Source: Leptospira jelokensis (GTDB lineage: Bacteria; Spirochaetota; Leptospiria; Leptospirales; Leptospiraceae). Taken from it: a stretch of DNA of 64,000 bases. This document shows, piece by piece, positions 45,235 to 55,368 of the stretch; the stretch's first letter is position 1; each line of letters starts with the position of its first letter. The notes under the pieces were generated by a model. That model searched no databases. It was given only the letters and a program-made list of their open reading frames with translations, and was not told the DNA's origin. Made by a program: the position numbers and the translations under genes. The DNA lies in NCBI RefSeq assembly GCF_004769635.1, contig NZ_RQGH01000009.1, forward strand, positions 186,001 to 250,000, written 5' to 3'.

Positions 45235-47007
45235 TTAATCGATATAGTCTTTCAGTTTTTTCGAGCGGCTTGGGTGGCGGAGCCTTCTGAGAGCCTTGGC
45301 TTCAATTTGACGAATCCTCTCACGAGTCACTTTGAATTGGTAACCGACTTCTTCTAGAGTCTGTGCATAGCCATCATCCAAACCAAAACGCATACGAATG
45401 ACTTTTTGTTCACGGGCAGGGAGTGTTTGTAAGACTTGCCTGATTTGTTCTGATAGGATCGATGACGCAGCCGAGTTCAAAGGTGAGATCACTTCTTTGT
45501 CCTCAATGAAATCTCCGAGTTCCGAATCTTCTTCTGAACCCACTGGGATCTCGAGAGAAATTGGTTCACGGGCAACGTTTTTCACAGCTTTTACTTTCTG
45601 CACGGGCCAACCGAGTCGTTCTGCTATCTCATCATTGGATGGATCACGGCCAAACTCTTGGACAAAGAGACGAGTTTCTCGGATCACTTTGTTCACCTGT
45701 TCGATCATGTGAACTGGAACACGGATGGTTCGAGCCTGATCAGAAATCGCACGGGTAATGGCTTGTCTGATCCACCAAGTGGCGTAAGTGGAAAACTTAT
45801 ACCCTTTTTTGTATTCAAATTTATCGACTGCACGAATGAGACCGATATTTCCTTCTTGGATCAAATCAAAAAAATGCATCCCGCGGTTTGCATAACGTTT
45901 TGCAATGGAGACCACCAAACGAAGGTTTGCTCGCACAAGTTCTCGTTTTGCTTGAGCGATTTCCCTTTCCCCTTTGATGATTTTTTCACCCCAGTCTTTG
46001 ATTTCGCCAACAGGAGAACCTGCTTCTTGTTCCATACGACGGAGTTTTCTTTCATTATTACGAATGTCTTTGATGACTTCTCTGACTTCATCAATGTCGC
46101 ACCCCATCATCTTTTCGATTTCATCTAGGTTTTCATTTTTTTCGATGAAACGGTTGAGGGCTTTGATTTCACGAACATCATGTCCGTATTTGGCTTTGAT
46201 TTTAAGGAAGTGTTTTTCAATTTCCTTTACACGGAAAACCATTGATTTGATCTTTTGAGAGATCTTTTGGATTTCTTTTTGAGAAACACCAATTTTACGA
46301 ATGGCTTCATCAATTTTGCCTGTGGACAAATCGATTTTTTCTTTCAGTTCTTTGAACTTCTTAGAATTCTCTGAATACTTACGAATGCGGTTTGTGGATT
46401 CGTTGAGTACTTTTTCATCCTGTTGGATGAGTTCCATATTTTCGAAAAATACTTTTTCGAGTTTGTCCGCTTGCTCTTGGTTGAGTGCGTACATTTTGTC
46501 CACTTTCACCAAGTCATACACTTTGATTTTTTTGGACTTAATTTTTGGAATTAACTTTGCAAAGTTTTGTCTAAGGATCGAAGAACTTAAAATCGTTTCT
46601 TCAATGATCTTTTCACCCTTCTCAATCCGTTTGGCAAGGAAAACCTCTGTTTCACCAGAGATAAGTGATACCTTTCCAATTTCTTTTAAGTAAAGACGAA
46701 TCGGATCTTCAGAACTGGAAGAAACACTGGACTCTCTTTTTTTACGTGCAGGTTTCTCTTTTGTTTCCTTAGTCGTTTCTTCTTTGGTTGTTGTGAGGCT
46801 ACTTGATTCTTCTAACGATTTTTTAGAATACTCTTCAACAATCTCAATCCCCATCTCGTGTAACAAGGTGAAGACATCATCAATCTTTTCGGAATTTAGA
46901 ATTTTATCCGGTAGTATTTCATTGATCTCATCATACGATACTTCTCGATTTGCTTTACCAATCGAGATGATCTTTTGTACTTCTGGTAGGCTTGCTAGAT
47001 TTTCCAT
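45235..47007 (-). CDS. rpoD: RNA polymerase primary sigma factor RpoD
   Basis: The 590-residue sigma-70 has a diverged region 1.1 (residues 1-80), region 1.2 ([31 protein letters not shown]), a long charged non-conserved region (about 150-330), region 2 ([57 protein letters not shown]), region 3 and region 4 ([29 protein letters not shown]). It directs core polymerase to housekeeping promoters, so the TTGACA-type sites seen in this window are its probable targets. Last gene of the operon; a strong hairpin terminator follows. Confidence 0.97.
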   Translation of the reverse strand: MENLASLPEVQKIISIGKANREVSYDEINEILPDKILNSEKIDDVFTLLHEMGIEIVEEYSKKSLEESSSLTTTKEETTKETKEKPARKKRESSVSSSSEDPIRLYLKEIGKVSLISGETEVFLAKRIEKGEKIIEETILSSSILRQNFAKLIPKIKSKKIKVYDLVKVDKMYALNQEQADKLEKVFFENMELIQQDEKVLNESTNRIRKYSENSKKFKELKEKIDLSTGKIDEAIRKIGVSQKEIQKISQKIKSMVFRVKEIEKHFLKIKAKYGHDVREIKALNRFIEKNENLDEIEKMMGCDIDEVREVIKDIRNNERKLRRMEQEAGSPVGEIKDWGEKIIKGEREIAQAKRELVRANLRLVVSIAKRYANRGMHFFDLIQEGNIGLIRAVDKFEYKKGYKFSTYATWWIRQAITRAISDQARTIRVPVHMIEQVNKVIRETRLFVQEFGRDPSNDEIAERLGWPVQKVKAVKNVAREPISLEIPVGSEEDSELGDFIEDKEVISPLNSAASSILSEQIRQVLQTLPAREQKVIRMRFGLDDGYAQTLEEVGYQFKVTRERIRQIEAKALRRLRHPSRSKKLKDYID

Positions 47008-47023
47008 TCTACCTATATCCTCT

Positions 47024-48835
47024 TTAGACTTCTAACGTTTGGATCGTTCGGAGATACACGGATCTCTTATTTTTTTCACTCTTAAGGAGTGAAAGTTCTG
47101 ACAGAAGATTGTTTTTTTCTTCAATCGTTAAGTCAGGTTTGGCCATCTCTTTCACAAGTTCTTCCATCCGTGCGTCATCCAACAAATCCGCATGGTAAAG
47201 GAACATCGCTTTAAATGTAGCTGGGGTGACTGTCACATCGGCCGAAAAATGTTCAGCAATCATTCCCAGGTATTCCGAAGGAATCTCTTCCCTCGAAAGG
47301 ATTTCTGCAGCGGTGAGGTTCTCATTCTGCAAATACTTCGTATATAAATAGTCCCAGAAAAAAGCAGACACCTCATCCCGAAACTCAAGTGAAAGTAAGT
47401 CATCAGCAAAACTAAAAAGTTCTAAGTTTTGGATGAGCATCGCGATCATCTTCCGCTCACAGATAAGTACAGGAGACGGTTTCCCCGGTTTCTGTGGAGT
47501 GCGGTCCTTCTTAGTATCGACAACGGAGGGGGTCGAACTTACACCAGGTTTGCCACGAAAGTCCTGAAAAAGAGAAGAAAACGAAAGTCCGAGTTGGCGA
47601 GCACCCTCTTCTAAATAGACCTGTTTGTCCGTTTCTTTCTCCATCGGTTTTAAGAATTCGAATAGTTTTTTGACTCCCGCTTGTTTTTCTTCCGCGAGTG
47701 ATGTGGGACCCGTTCCCCCAAGGATTTCTCGGATCATAAATTGGGAGGCAGGTAGCGCCCCTTCCATTAAATCTCGGATTTCTTGTTTGTTGTGATGGAG
47801 AGAATAATCAAACGGGTCTTTCCCTTCCGGGATGTGGCATACTTTTACAACCACTCCTTCTTTGGAGAGCAGGTTTACGGCACGAAAGGCACCTTTGGTA
47901 CCCGCTTTATCGGAATCCATCATAAGATACACTTTGTCCGCCATGTTTTTTAAGATCCGCACATGCCCTTCTGTAAATCCAGTACCAAGAGGTGCTACCA
48001 CAAACTCGATCCCTTTGCGAAAGAGTCCAATGGCGTCAAACACACCTTCTACGATAACAGCTTCTCTTGTTTTTCGAATGCTATCTTGGCTTAAATTGAG
48101 ATTATAAAACGTACGACTTTTGTCGTAGATGAGTGAGTTTGGGCTATTGATGTATTTTGCTTCTTCGGATTCACCAAGGATTCGGCCAGAAAACGCGACC
48201 ACTCTCCCCCTTGTATCGATGACGGGGAACATGATCCTACTTCGAAAAAAATCATAAGGGTCTTTGTTTTGGTCCTGTCGTTTGAGGAGTCCCAATTGTT
48301 CCCCTAACTTCACTTCGGCTTCTGTTTTAAAGAGATCCGCACGTAAATTACCAAAACCAGGAAGCCCAAATCCTATCTTAAATACTTTGATATCTTCCGC
48401 ATACAACCCTCGTGACTCTAGATACTTTAACGCCAGTTCACCGGCAGCCGTATTTAGATTTTTTTGAAAATACTCGAGGGCTTTTTGTGAAATTTGGTAA
48501 AGAGCTTCTTTCTTACGTTCCGACTCTTCTTCTTCTTTGGTTCGTTCAACGAGAGGGATGCCAGAATATTCTGATAAAATTTCGAGTGATTTTAAAAAAT
48601 CTACTTTTTGGTAATCCATCACAAAGCGGAATAAATCACCAGAGGCCTTACATCCAAAACAGTGGTAAAAACCACCTTCCGCATTTACATTAAACGATGG
48701 GGTTTTTTCATTATGAAACGGACAAATGCCAACAAGATTACGACCCATACGGCGTAAGGGAACAAATCTGTTGATATAGGAGTCAATGGAGACTTCTCTG
48801 CGAACTCTTTCTTTAAAACTTTGGTAAGGATTCAC
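47024..48835 (-). CDS. dnaG: DNA primase DnaG
   Basis: The 603-residue primase makes RNA primers for replication. The zinc-binding CHC2 domain ([16 protein letters not shown], then YHCFGC) opens the protein; the catalytic TOPRIM core shows [16 protein letters not shown] and [15 protein letters not shown]; the C-terminal domain should contact DnaB helicase. The start is GTG at 48835, which gives the typical [20 protein letters not shown] opening. It is 16 bases upstream of rpoD and 12 bases downstream of the YqeY-type gene. Confidence 0.96.
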   Translation of the reverse strand: MNPYQSFKERVRREVSIDSYINRFVPLRRMGRNLVGICPFHNEKTPSFNVNAEGGFYHCFGCKASGDLFRFVMDYQKVDFLKSLEILSEYSGIPLVERTKEEEESERKKEALYQISQKALEYFQKNLNTAAGELALKYLESRGLYAEDIKVFKIGFGLPGFGNLRADLFKTEAEVKLGEQLGLLKRQDQNKDPYDFFRSRIMFPVIDTRGRVVAFSGRILGESEEAKYINSPNSLIYDKSRTFYNLNLSQDSIRKTREAVIVEGVFDAIGLFRKGIEFVVAPLGTGFTEGHVRILKNMADKVYLMMDSDKAGTKGAFRAVNLLSKEGVVVKVCHIPEGKDPFDYSLHHNKQEIRDLMEGALPASQFMIREILGGTGPTSLAEEKQAGVKKLFEFLKPMEKETDKQVYLEEGARQLGLSFSSLFQDFRGKPGVSSTPSVVDTKKDRTPQKPGKPSPVLICERKMIAMLIQNLELFSFADDLLSLEFRDEVSAFFWDYLYTKYLQNENLTAAEILSREEIPSEYLGMIAEHFSADVTVTPATFKAMFLYHADLLDDARMEELVKEMAKPDLTIEEKNNLLSELSLLKSEKNKRSVYLRTIQTLEV

Positions 48836-48847
48836 AGTGTGTTATTT

Positions 48848-49303
48848 TTAACGGGCGCTAAGTGCTTGTTTAACGAGGGAGGATACCTTGGAGCCGTCTA
48901 TATTTTGTCCTTTAAATTTTGCCATAACTTTACCCATCACCTTTCCCATATCCTGTGGACCAGTTGCACTCAGTTCTAGGATGGCTTCTTCCGTTGCTTT
49001 CCCTATTTCTTCTTCGGAGACTTCCTTCGGTATGTAACGGGAGATGATTTCTGCTTCTTCGATTTCCTTACTCGAGAGATCAGGACGATTCGCTTTGTCG
49101 TATTCTAAAGCGGTATCCTTACGTCTTTTGTAATTGGTTTTGAGGATCTGCATGACAGCAGTATCCGATAACTCAGAAGCACCGGTTTTGGTTAATTCAT
49201 ATTGAATTTCTGCTTTGATGAGACGTAGGGTGCCGAGGACTATTTCATCCTTGGCTTTTAACGCCGTTTTTAGATCTGTACTGATCGTCTCTTGCAGGGT
49301 CAT
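48848..49303 (-). CDS. GatB/YqeY domain protein
   Basis: The 151-residue protein is a stand-alone YqeY domain, related to the tRNA-binding tail of the GatB amidotransferase subunit: LGTLRLIKAEIQYELTKTG, MQILKTNYKRRKDTALEYDKANRPDL, AEIISRYIPKEVSEEEI and MGKVMGKVMAKFKGQNIDGSKVS. Its function is not firmly known. Position between rpsU and dnaG is the usual one in many bacteria. The gap to rpsU is 19 bases and to dnaG 12 bases. Confidence 0.92.
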   Translation of the reverse strand: MTLQETISTDLKTALKAKDEIVLGTLRLIKAEIQYELTKTGASELSDTAVMQILKTNYKRRKDTALEYDKANRPDLSSKEIEEAEIISRYIPKEVSEEEIGKATEEAILELSATGPQDMGKVMGKVMAKFKGQNIDGSKVSSLVKQALSAR

Positions 49304-49322
49304 AGGAAAACCGGCTTAAAGA

Positions 49323-49541
49323 TTAAAGTTTATCTTTTTTAGCGAATAATCTTTTCTTTTTGTCGCGTTTGCGTTTTGCAGCTTCCACTGCTTTTTTCTT
49401 AATCACGCTTGGTTTTTCAAAGTATTCACGGCGTTTGATCTCGCTCATGATACCAGCATTTGCACAATCTCTTTTGAATCTACGAAGCGCCGCCTCAATA
49501 GATTCCCCTTCTTTTAAATAAATCCCTACTTGTGGGGTCAT
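49323..49541 (-). CDS. rpsU: Small ribosomal subunit protein bS21
   Basis: The 72-residue basic protein matches bS21: VGIYLKEGESIEAALRRFKRDCANAGI, then KRREYFEKPSVIKKKAVEAAKRKRDKK. bS21 supports mRNA binding at the platform of the 30S subunit. I chose the ATG at 49541 because the family starts just before VGIYLKEGE; the longer frame reaches back into the promoter. First gene of the rpsU-yqeY-dnaG-rpoD operon, linking translation, replication and transcription. Confidence 0.95.
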   Translation of the reverse strand: MTPQVGIYLKEGESIEAALRRFKRDCANAGIMSEIKRREYFEKPSVIKKKAVEAAKRKRDKKKRLFAKKDKL

Positions 49542-49583
49542 AGACAAACAACTGTCCTTTTGTAAAAATGGTCTAGTTTTGAC

Positions 49584-49611
49584 GGTATCGGAAAGCACCC
49601 TATCCTGTCAA
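49584..49611 (-). promoter_or_regulatory. Probable promoter of the rpsU-dnaG-rpoD operon
   Basis: On the - strand a perfect TTGACA (49606-49611) is followed after 16 bases by GATACC (49584-49589), a weak -10 match. It lies 43 bases before the rpsU start and downstream of the end of the preceding - strand gene, the expected position. Confidence 0.5.
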
Positions 49612-49629
49612 TTCCGCCAAAAAAAGCTT

Positions 49630-50454
49630 TTAGAAATTTTCAAGAAAAATGGAAGAGAATTTGGCATCGTCTTGCAGGATGTCTCGGTCAATTGGAAAGA
49701 TCTTCAATTTGTAATCCAAAATCAAGTGTTTGGAGGGAAAATAAAGGGATCCAAACCGGTGGTTTGCCCCATCCAAGGTTTCTCCCGGGCAAAATAAAAA
49801 ATAGGACCTAGGGTTCAGTTGGAAATTGAATTCGTTTTCCCGGGTTTCTTTGTGAAGGGTTGCCGTTACCTCACGGAGGATTTCTTGGCTTTTGATGACT
49901 CCCATGGGTTTGAAAAATGGACTTAGGTCTTGCAAGTGGAAAAAGGCAATCACACCTGACTTTGTTTCGCCAAAAAAGGCCTTTTCCATTCGTTTGCGGA
50001 TGGGGCCTGTGATGGTTTCAAAATCGAGGATGTTCTTTTCACGGAGGGAAATACCTGTTGCACAAAACGTTAGTACTTGGTTAGAAAGGTCTTCCCAATT
50101 CCTCGTTTCTAACTCCAAACCTTTTTCGAGAACCACCAATACAAAAACAGGGACTTCGCCTTCTGGCAAACGGATCATAAAGAGTTCGAATTCTTTTCCC
50201 TGTTCCGAAAAGGTAAGGATGGATTTTGGATCCAAATAGGATACATTGCGGATCCAAATCCCAATCGAATCAGATACCTTCTCGCGGATTTTCTCTTCGT
50301 GTTCCGTTTGTCCAAATTCAAAAACCAGTTCCTGGCCTAAGTACACCCAACCTAAATGGGCTCCCACACTGGCAAAACTGAGTCCCAACCGGCGCGAATG
50401 GTAGTCTGTCATTTGGATGGAAGGAGAAGGACTTAAATGCATTGGTTCTGTCAT
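49630..50454 (-). CDS. Degenerate GGDEF-like protein
   Basis: About 274 residues. The N-terminal part (about 20-125) looks GAF- or PAS-like (VGAHLGWVYLGQELVFEFGQ, FVLVVLEKGLELE). The C-terminal part (about 145-235) follows the strand and helix pattern of GGDEF domains (GVIAFFHLQDLSPFFKPMG, SQEILREVTATLHKETRENE, PRSYFLFCPGE), but the GGDEF signature and metal-binding Asp are absent, so it should not make c-di-GMP. It could be a sensor or effector. Start options are close together (ATG at 50454 or 50442). It is divergent from fbp, and the 5' regions may overlap depending on the fbp start. Confidence 0.6.
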   Translation of the reverse strand: MTEPMHLSPSPSIQMTDYHSRRLGLSFASVGAHLGWVYLGQELVFEFGQTEHEEKIREKVSDSIGIWIRNVSYLDPKSILTFSEQGKEFELFMIRLPEGEVPVFVLVVLEKGLELETRNWEDLSNQVLTFCATGISLREKNILDFETITGPIRKRMEKAFFGETKSGVIAFFHLQDLSPFFKPMGVIKSQEILREVTATLHKETRENEFNFQLNPRSYFLFCPGETLDGANHRFGSLYFPSKHLILDYKLKIFPIDRDILQDDAKFSSIFLENF

Positions 50455-50563
50455 GGAGTTTCTAAGGTTTAGTATCGGAGCCTCCACCCGCATTCAAAAG
50501 GAGAAAGGATTTGCTCCCTACCCACAACCACAAAAATGGAGTAAAAACAACCTCGGGGAAACT

Positions 50564-51595
50564 GTGAACGCTACACCGAAACAAAAAAAACTCATCTCTT
50601 TATCGCAATTCATTCTAGAAGAGCAACTCAAAATCCCACATGCATCGGGAGAATTCACGGCACTTCTTAGCCATTTGGTGTATGCCGCAAAAATTGTAGG
50701 CCGAGAAGTGCGAAAGGCAGGCCTTCTCGATGACATCTTAGGTGCCACAGAAGATACAAATGTCCAAGGTGAAACCCAAATGAAACTGGACCAGTATGCA
50801 GACAATGCCTTCAACCAATCCTTAAAAATCTGCGGTCACCTCTGTGTCCTTGCCAGTGAAGAACACGAAGCCATCATCCCGATCCCAAATGGCTATACGA
50901 TTGGAAAGTACACCATGGCCATTGACCCACTCGATGGTTCTTCCAATATCGATACCAATGTTTCCATTGGGACCATCTTTTCAATCCACCAAAGATTAGA
51001 ACCAAACTCAAAGGAACCAGGCACAGAAAAAGACCTCTTACAAAAAGGGCATTTGCAACGCTGTGCCGGCTACATCATCTACGGTTCCTCTACCATGCTC
51101 GTTTTATCCACTGGAAAAGGTGTGTCTGGGTTTACCCTAGACCCAAGTGTGGGTGAATTTTTACTTTCCCATCCGGATATGAAAATGCCAGAATCTGGGG
51201 ATATTTATTCCGCAAACGAAGGGAATGCCTCCTACTGGTCACCGGAAGTGCAAGCGTACCTTCAAAAAATCAAATCCATCGAAGGTGGGAAAAAACCAAA
51301 AACGGCCCGATACATCGGATCTCTTGTGGCAGACTTCCATCGAAACCTCTTAAAGGGTGGGATCTTCCTCTATCCAAATGATACAAAATCGAGTAAGTAT
51401 CCCAATGGAAAACTTAGGTTGCTCTATGAAGCAGCCCCGATGGCGTACATTGCCGAACAAGCGGGTGGAATGGCTGTGACAGTGAAAGGAGAACGGATCC
51501 TTGACTTAACTCCGAAGGAACTTCATGAACGAACAACGCTCATCATTGGAAGCAAAAAAGAAGTAGAAGAATTCCTTACATTTGTCCCCAAATGA
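50564..51595 (+). CDS. fbp: Fructose-1,6-bisphosphatase class I
   Basis: The 343-residue enzyme removes the 1-phosphate of fructose-1,6-bisphosphate in gluconeogenesis, essential for a bacterium growing on fatty acids. The metal-binding AIDPLDGSSNIDTNVSIGTIFSI, the N-terminal SQFILEEQ, ASGEFTALLSHLVYAAK and TNVQGETQMKLD, and the C-terminal GKLRLLYEAAPMAYIAEQAGGMA are all diagnostic. I chose the GTG at 50564 because the family starts just before the LSQFILEEQ helix and GGGG lies upstream; an ATG at 50453 would add 37 unmatched residues. Confidence 0.93.
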   Translation: MNATPKQKKLISLSQFILEEQLKIPHASGEFTALLSHLVYAAKIVGREVRKAGLLDDILGATEDTNVQGETQMKLDQYADNAFNQSLKICGHLCVLASEEHEAIIPIPNGYTIGKYTMAIDPLDGSSNIDTNVSIGTIFSIHQRLEPNSKEPGTEKDLLQKGHLQRCAGYIIYGSSTMLVLSTGKGVSGFTLDPSVGEFLLSHPDMKMPESGDIYSANEGNASYWSPEVQAYLQKIKSIEGGKKPKTARYIGSLVADFHRNLLKGGIFLYPNDTKSSKYPNGKLRLLYEAAPMAYIAEQAGGMAVTVKGERILDLTPKELHERTTLIIGSKKEVEEFLTFVPK

Positions 51596-51698
51596 TTGGT
51601 TAAGATTTTTTGAGATTCCATCCAGAAATTTCTTTCAATGGAAACTGAGATCGTATAGTTTTGGCAGAATTAAAAGATTTTTTAGGAGAAAACTTTCG

Positions 51699-51947
51699 AT
51701 GAACAAAAAACTACTCGTTTTGATTCTCGGTGTTACTATGGCTTCTGGACTTGCTTTCTGCAAAAAAGAAGAACCAGTTGTAGAAGAAAAAATGGAAACT
51801 GTTGAAGATGCAGCGAAAAAAGTAACTACAGAAGTAGAGAAAAAAGTAGATGCAGCGGTTAAAACTGCTGAAACAGAAGCTAAGAAAGCAGCTACTGGTG
51901 CGATCAACGACGCAACAAAAGACATTAAAAAACCTGCTGGTTTCTAA
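51699..51947 (+). CDS. Small helical lipoprotein
   Basis: The 82-residue product has a lipoprotein signal (MNKKLLVLILGVTMASGLAFC, lipidated Cys after LAF) and a mature part of about 60 residues made of Ala/Lys/Glu/Thr/Val heptads (VEDAAKKVTTEVEKKVDAAV, KTAETEAKKAATGAINDATK). It would form a single amphipathic helix or coiled coil, recalling Lpp-type envelope lipoproteins, though no homology is claimed. The ATG follows TTAGGAG. It is followed by a very strong terminator, suggesting high expression as a separate transcript. Confidence 0.8.
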   Translation: MNKKLLVLILGVTMASGLAFCKKEEPVVEEKMETVEDAAKKVTTEVEKKVDAAVKTAETEAKKAATGAINDATKDIKKPAGF

Positions 51948-51970
51948 TTCTTTTTTTTGTTTTGAAAGCA

Positions 51971-52005
51971 AAAAAAACCAACCGATTGCCGGTTGGTTTT
52001 TTTTT
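51971..52005. terminator. Strong bidirectional rho-independent terminator
   Basis: AACCAACCG (51976-51984) pairs perfectly with CGGTTGGTT (51990-51998) around a 5-base loop, flanked by seven A on the left and a run of nine T ending at 52005 on the right. It ends both the small lipoprotein gene (+) and the HD-type gene (-), whose stop is four bases away. Confidence 0.93.
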
Positions 52006-52008
52006 GCC

Positions 52009-53292
52009 TTACGAATCAGTGTATTTGATTTTCGCGTGTAGTTCTTCTTCTAAGGCACATTTGGGATAAGTTCCCACATCAAGTGCTGTCCCAATATAAC
52101 CAAACGGATCTTGTGGAGAAATGATTCGTAAGTCCCACCCATTCACGATCCAAGGGCATTCATAATTTCGATCCTTACAAACAATTTGAGAGGACTTTGG
52201 TTTGGGATAGGCCCAAGCAGATGTTTGGAACTTACATTTGTTTTCAATTTCTGCAATGATTCGAATCCTTTTGATTGCATGGTCAAACTCTTTGAAGCGG
52301 TCAATCATTGGGTCCGCCAAATCCTTTCGGAATAGTCCTTTTTCTGCATTATAAGTAAACATCACGAGGAGTTTTTCAGAAACATGTTCTTTGTCCGATG
52401 ATGTTTTTAAGTTCTCCATAATGTAACGAGCAATCTTCAATGCATCTAACGTGACTTCGGCGGTATTATCTGCATACTCACCTGCCTCTTCTTCATCATC
52501 GCTTGCGTCGTCATCCATCCCACTCCCCGAGAGTAGGTCTTGGTTCAATTGGTGTTTCCGTAAGTCTTCCACGTTGATACTAGCAGGATTCACTCCGGGA
52601 ATCTCAAAATTAGAACTTCCATGGTTACTGATGGCACTGATCACTTCTTCGGGAAGGTTGAGTTTCCTCGCAATTTCAATGCTTAGTCCTACGGCAGAGG
52701 AAAGGGAAGATCCAAAAAAACTTTGCCTGTACAATCCTTCTTTTGAAACAGCTATGTCGGCACAGAGACCTGCTAAAAAACTGAATCGGTTTACCATTTT
52801 AAAACCGTATTGTTTTTGGATGACAGAACCCAAACTCAAAAGTCCAAAGTCAGCTAAATGGTTAAAAAATTCTTTGTGAGAGAGTAAAATGCGAAAAAAA
52901 GATAAAGCCAATGATTTGGAATAAAAAGAATTTTGGATGATCCCTTTGAGGCTAGCCATCCGTTCTGCATTTTGTTCATAGAGATGGAAGATAAACTCAT
53001 TGGAACGATCGTCGATGCGACTGAGAATTGCTTTTGACAAAACTTGTCGTAACATCTTCATCAAATCTTTTGACATTGCAAGTTTAAAGGAAGGGATATA
53101 GTTCCCTTCTAAACCTTCCAATTTTTTGATCACATTTTCTTTGATGGCTACTTTTTCTTTGATAAGGATGGTTCCATTTTTATCCACAACAGGTTCACTT
53201 AGAGAAACAGAACCTAACAGATCATAATCTACAGCAAAATTTTTAAATTCATTGAATTCTAGAAATTCGATACCAGCACTCGTAATTTTCAT
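52009..53292 (-). CDS. Degenerate HD-type/HDOD-like regulatory protein
   Basis: The 427-residue protein has an N-terminal beta region (residues 1-60, DKNGTILIKEKVAIKENVIKKLEG, similar in layout to the lead-in of HD-GYP proteins), then a mostly helical domain (about 120-235: LSHKEFFNHLADFGLLSLGSV, AGLCADIAVSKEGLYRQSFF, AVGLSIEIARKLNLPEEVISAI). The last part resembles the helix order of HD-GYP domains, but no HD pair or GYP motif is visible. A short acidic stretch (GMDDDASDDEEEAGEY) and a Cys-containing C-terminus follow (QIVCKDRNYECPWIV). Function unknown; a catalytically dead phosphodiesterase-type sensor is my best guess. It is divergent from pdhA. Confidence 0.6.
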   Translation of the reverse strand: MKITSAGIEFLEFNEFKNFAVDYDLLGSVSLSEPVVDKNGTILIKEKVAIKENVIKKLEGLEGNYIPSFKLAMSKDLMKMLRQVLSKAILSRIDDRSNEFIFHLYEQNAERMASLKGIIQNSFYSKSLALSFFRILLSHKEFFNHLADFGLLSLGSVIQKQYGFKMVNRFSFLAGLCADIAVSKEGLYRQSFFGSSLSSAVGLSIEIARKLNLPEEVISAISNHGSSNFEIPGVNPASINVEDLRKHQLNQDLLSGSGMDDDASDDEEEAGEYADNTAEVTLDALKIARYIMENLKTSSDKEHVSEKLLVMFTYNAEKGLFRKDLADPMIDRFKEFDHAIKRIRIIAEIENKCKFQTSAWAYPKPKSSQIVCKDRNYECPWIVNGWDLRIISPQDPFGYIGTALDVGTYPKCALEEELHAKIKYTDS

Positions 53293-53396
53293 AAAGGTCC
53301 TAGGGAAACAGTCTTTTATCTTCTTTTAAGAGCAAGATTTTTGCTTTCTTTCTTTGTCTAAATAGTGTAGTTTTTTACTCGTTTCGGAGGTTCTAT

Positions 53397-54383
53397 TTGG
53401 TTTCTTCAATCCCCAAAGACTCACAATCTGTGAGCGAATTAAAAGAGTTCTACAGGCAGATGGTACTAATCCGAAAGTTTGAAGAAGCTGCAGCAAAAGC
53501 CTATAGTGTGGGAAAAATCGGTGGATTCCTCCATTTGTACATTGGCCAAGAGGCAGTCGGCGTGGGATCGATTGCTGCCCTTACTCCACATGACTACATT
53601 GTTTCCACTTACCGTGACCATGGGCATGCACTGGCTCGTGGCCTCCACCCAAACCCCCTTATGGCAGAACTCTTCGGAAAGGCCACAGGGATTTCCAAAG
53701 GGAATGGTGGTTCCATGCATTTTTTTGATAAAAATGCACACTTTATGGGAGGCCATGGAATCGTTGGTGGTCATATCTCTCTTGCAGCTGGCATTGCCTT
53801 TGCTTCGAAATACAAAAAAGAAGATTCAGTGACCATTTGTTTTTTTGGGGAAGGTGCCGCCAATATTGGATCCTTCCATGAAGGTTTAAACCTCGCAGCG
53901 ATTTGGAAACTACCAGTTGTTTTTATCTGTGAGAACAACCATTATGCGATGGGGACACCTGAATACCGTGCCCTAGCTGTTAAGGATGTTTCCGTGAGAG
54001 CCTATGCGTATGATATGGCAAGGGATCATATCGAAGGGGATGAAGTGCGAAAGGTGAGAGACCATGTAAAAGTGGCAGTGGAAAGAGCACGCCGAGGGGA
54101 AGGACCTACCCTAATTGAAGTATCCACCTACCGGTTTCGTGGGCATTCTATGTCAGACCCGGCAAAGTACAGAACAAAAGAAGAATTAGAAGCTTACAAA
54201 AAAAAAGACCCACTCATGCGTGCAAGGCACGAACTCGAGTTAGGTGGGATCAAACCAGAAGATTTGGACAAACTCGAAACAGAAATCCAATCACAGATTG
54301 ACGAAGCCTACCAATTTGCAGAATCCTCTCCCGAACCTCCCCTCTCCCAACTTTACAAGTATGTGTATGCGGAGGATAAATAA
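53397..54383 (+). CDS. pdhA: Pyruvate dehydrogenase E1 component, alpha subunit
   Basis: The 328-residue thiamine-diphosphate enzyme subunit starts the pyruvate dehydrogenase reaction. YRDHGHALARG, GGSMHFF, GHGIVGGHISLAAGIAFA, the TPP-binding FFGEGAANIGSFHEGLN and VFICENNHYAMGTP are standard. The phosphorylation-loop region STYRFRGHSMSDP is also kept. The start is TTG at 53397, six bases after GGAGG. Its stop directly abuts the pdhB start, so the three pdh genes form one unit. The E3 subunit gene is not in the window. Confidence 0.93.
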   Translation: MVSSIPKDSQSVSELKEFYRQMVLIRKFEEAAAKAYSVGKIGGFLHLYIGQEAVGVGSIAALTPHDYIVSTYRDHGHALARGLHPNPLMAELFGKATGISKGNGGSMHFFDKNAHFMGGHGIVGGHISLAAGIAFASKYKKEDSVTICFFGEGAANIGSFHEGLNLAAIWKLPVVFICENNHYAMGTPEYRALAVKDVSVRAYAYDMARDHIEGDEVRKVRDHVKVAVERARRGEGPTLIEVSTYRFRGHSMSDPAKYRTKEELEAYKKKDPLMRARHELELGGIKPEDLDKLETEIQSQIDEAYQFAESSPEPPLSQLYKYVYAEDK

Positions 54384-55358
54384 ATGGCCATCTTAACCTA
54401 TAGAGAAGCATTGAACCGTGCCATGGTAGAAGAGATGGAAAAGGACCCACTCATTTACCTGATGGGAGAAGAAGTGGGGCATTACCAAGGTGCCTATAAG
54501 GTTTCCCAAGGGATGCTCGATAAATTTGGTGAGGAAAGAGTGATTGATACACCCATTTCAGAGAATGGATTTGCAGGGATTGGTGTTGGTTCGGCAATGG
54601 TTGGCCTAAGACCCATCATCGAATTTATGACTTGGAATTTTTCCCTTGTTGCCATCGACCAAATCATCAACTCTGCGGCTAAGATGAATTATATGAGTGG
54701 TGGACAATTCCCCATGCCCATTGTCTTTCGAGGTGCAGGTGGTGCAGGTGGGAGGCTTGCGGCCCAACACTCCCAAGCGTTTGAATCCTGGTATGCCCAC
54801 TGCCCTGGTCTCAAAGTGGTTTGCCCTGCCACACCGAAAGATGCGTATGGACTATTGAAGTCCTCCATCCGAGACAATAACCCTACCATTTTCATTGAAT
54901 CAGAAGTACTTTATGGTTCCAAAGGAGAAGTCCCAGAACAGGAATATACCATCCCCCTTGGCCTTGGAGAAATCAAACGAAAAGGAACAGACATTACGCT
55001 TGTGACTTGGTCGAGAGCCTTAAGTTTTGCGGAAGAAGCAGCAATTATCTTAGAAAATGAAGGGATTTCTGTGGAAATTGTGGACCTCCGCAGTTTACGC
55101 CCGTTAGATGAAAATCTCATCTATGAATCCGTAAAAAAAACAAACCGTGCAGTGGTTGTGGAAGAAGGATGGCCTGTGGCCGGTTTTGGGGCACAGGTTT
55201 CTCATCTTATCCAAAAGAATGTTTTTTCCTACCTTGACCATCCCGTGGAACGTGTCACCCAAATGGACGTTCCGATGTCGTATGCTGCAAACCTAGAACG
55301 AATGAGTTTGCCAAGTGCCAACCGAGTGGCAGACACCATCCGAGAGATGTTACGTTAA
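54384..55358 (+). CDS. pdhB: Pyruvate dehydrogenase E1 component, beta subunit
   Basis: The 324-residue partner of PdhA completes the TPP site. [76 protein letters not shown] and [13 protein letters not shown] are all characteristic, including the active-site Glu in the MGEEVG segment and the catalytic-loop His in AAQHSQ. It starts immediately after pdhA (no gap). The E2 gene follows with an 10-base gap containing its ribosome-binding site. Confidence 0.94.
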   Translation: MAILTYREALNRAMVEEMEKDPLIYLMGEEVGHYQGAYKVSQGMLDKFGEERVIDTPISENGFAGIGVGSAMVGLRPIIEFMTWNFSLVAIDQIINSAAKMNYMSGGQFPMPIVFRGAGGAGGRLAAQHSQAFESWYAHCPGLKVVCPATPKDAYGLLKSSIRDNNPTIFIESEVLYGSKGEVPEQEYTIPLGLGEIKRKGTDITLVTWSRALSFAEEAAIILENEGISVEIVDLRSLRPLDENLIYESVKKTNRAVVVEEGWPVAGFGAQVSHLIQKNVFSYLDHPVERVTQMDVPMSYAANLERMSLPSANRVADTIREMLR

Positions 55359-55368
55359 GGAGACCCCC

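Noticed and set aside
49579..49797. 72-codon open frame on the + strand
   Set aside because: It overlaps the rpsU promoter and the 3' end of the GGDEF-like gene; no recognisable protein features.
40368..49816. Shared 13-mer GGACCTAGGGTTC at 40368-40380 and 49804-49816
   Set aside because: One copy is intergenic and the other lies inside a coding frame (encoding NPRS in reverse); two short matches look like chance.
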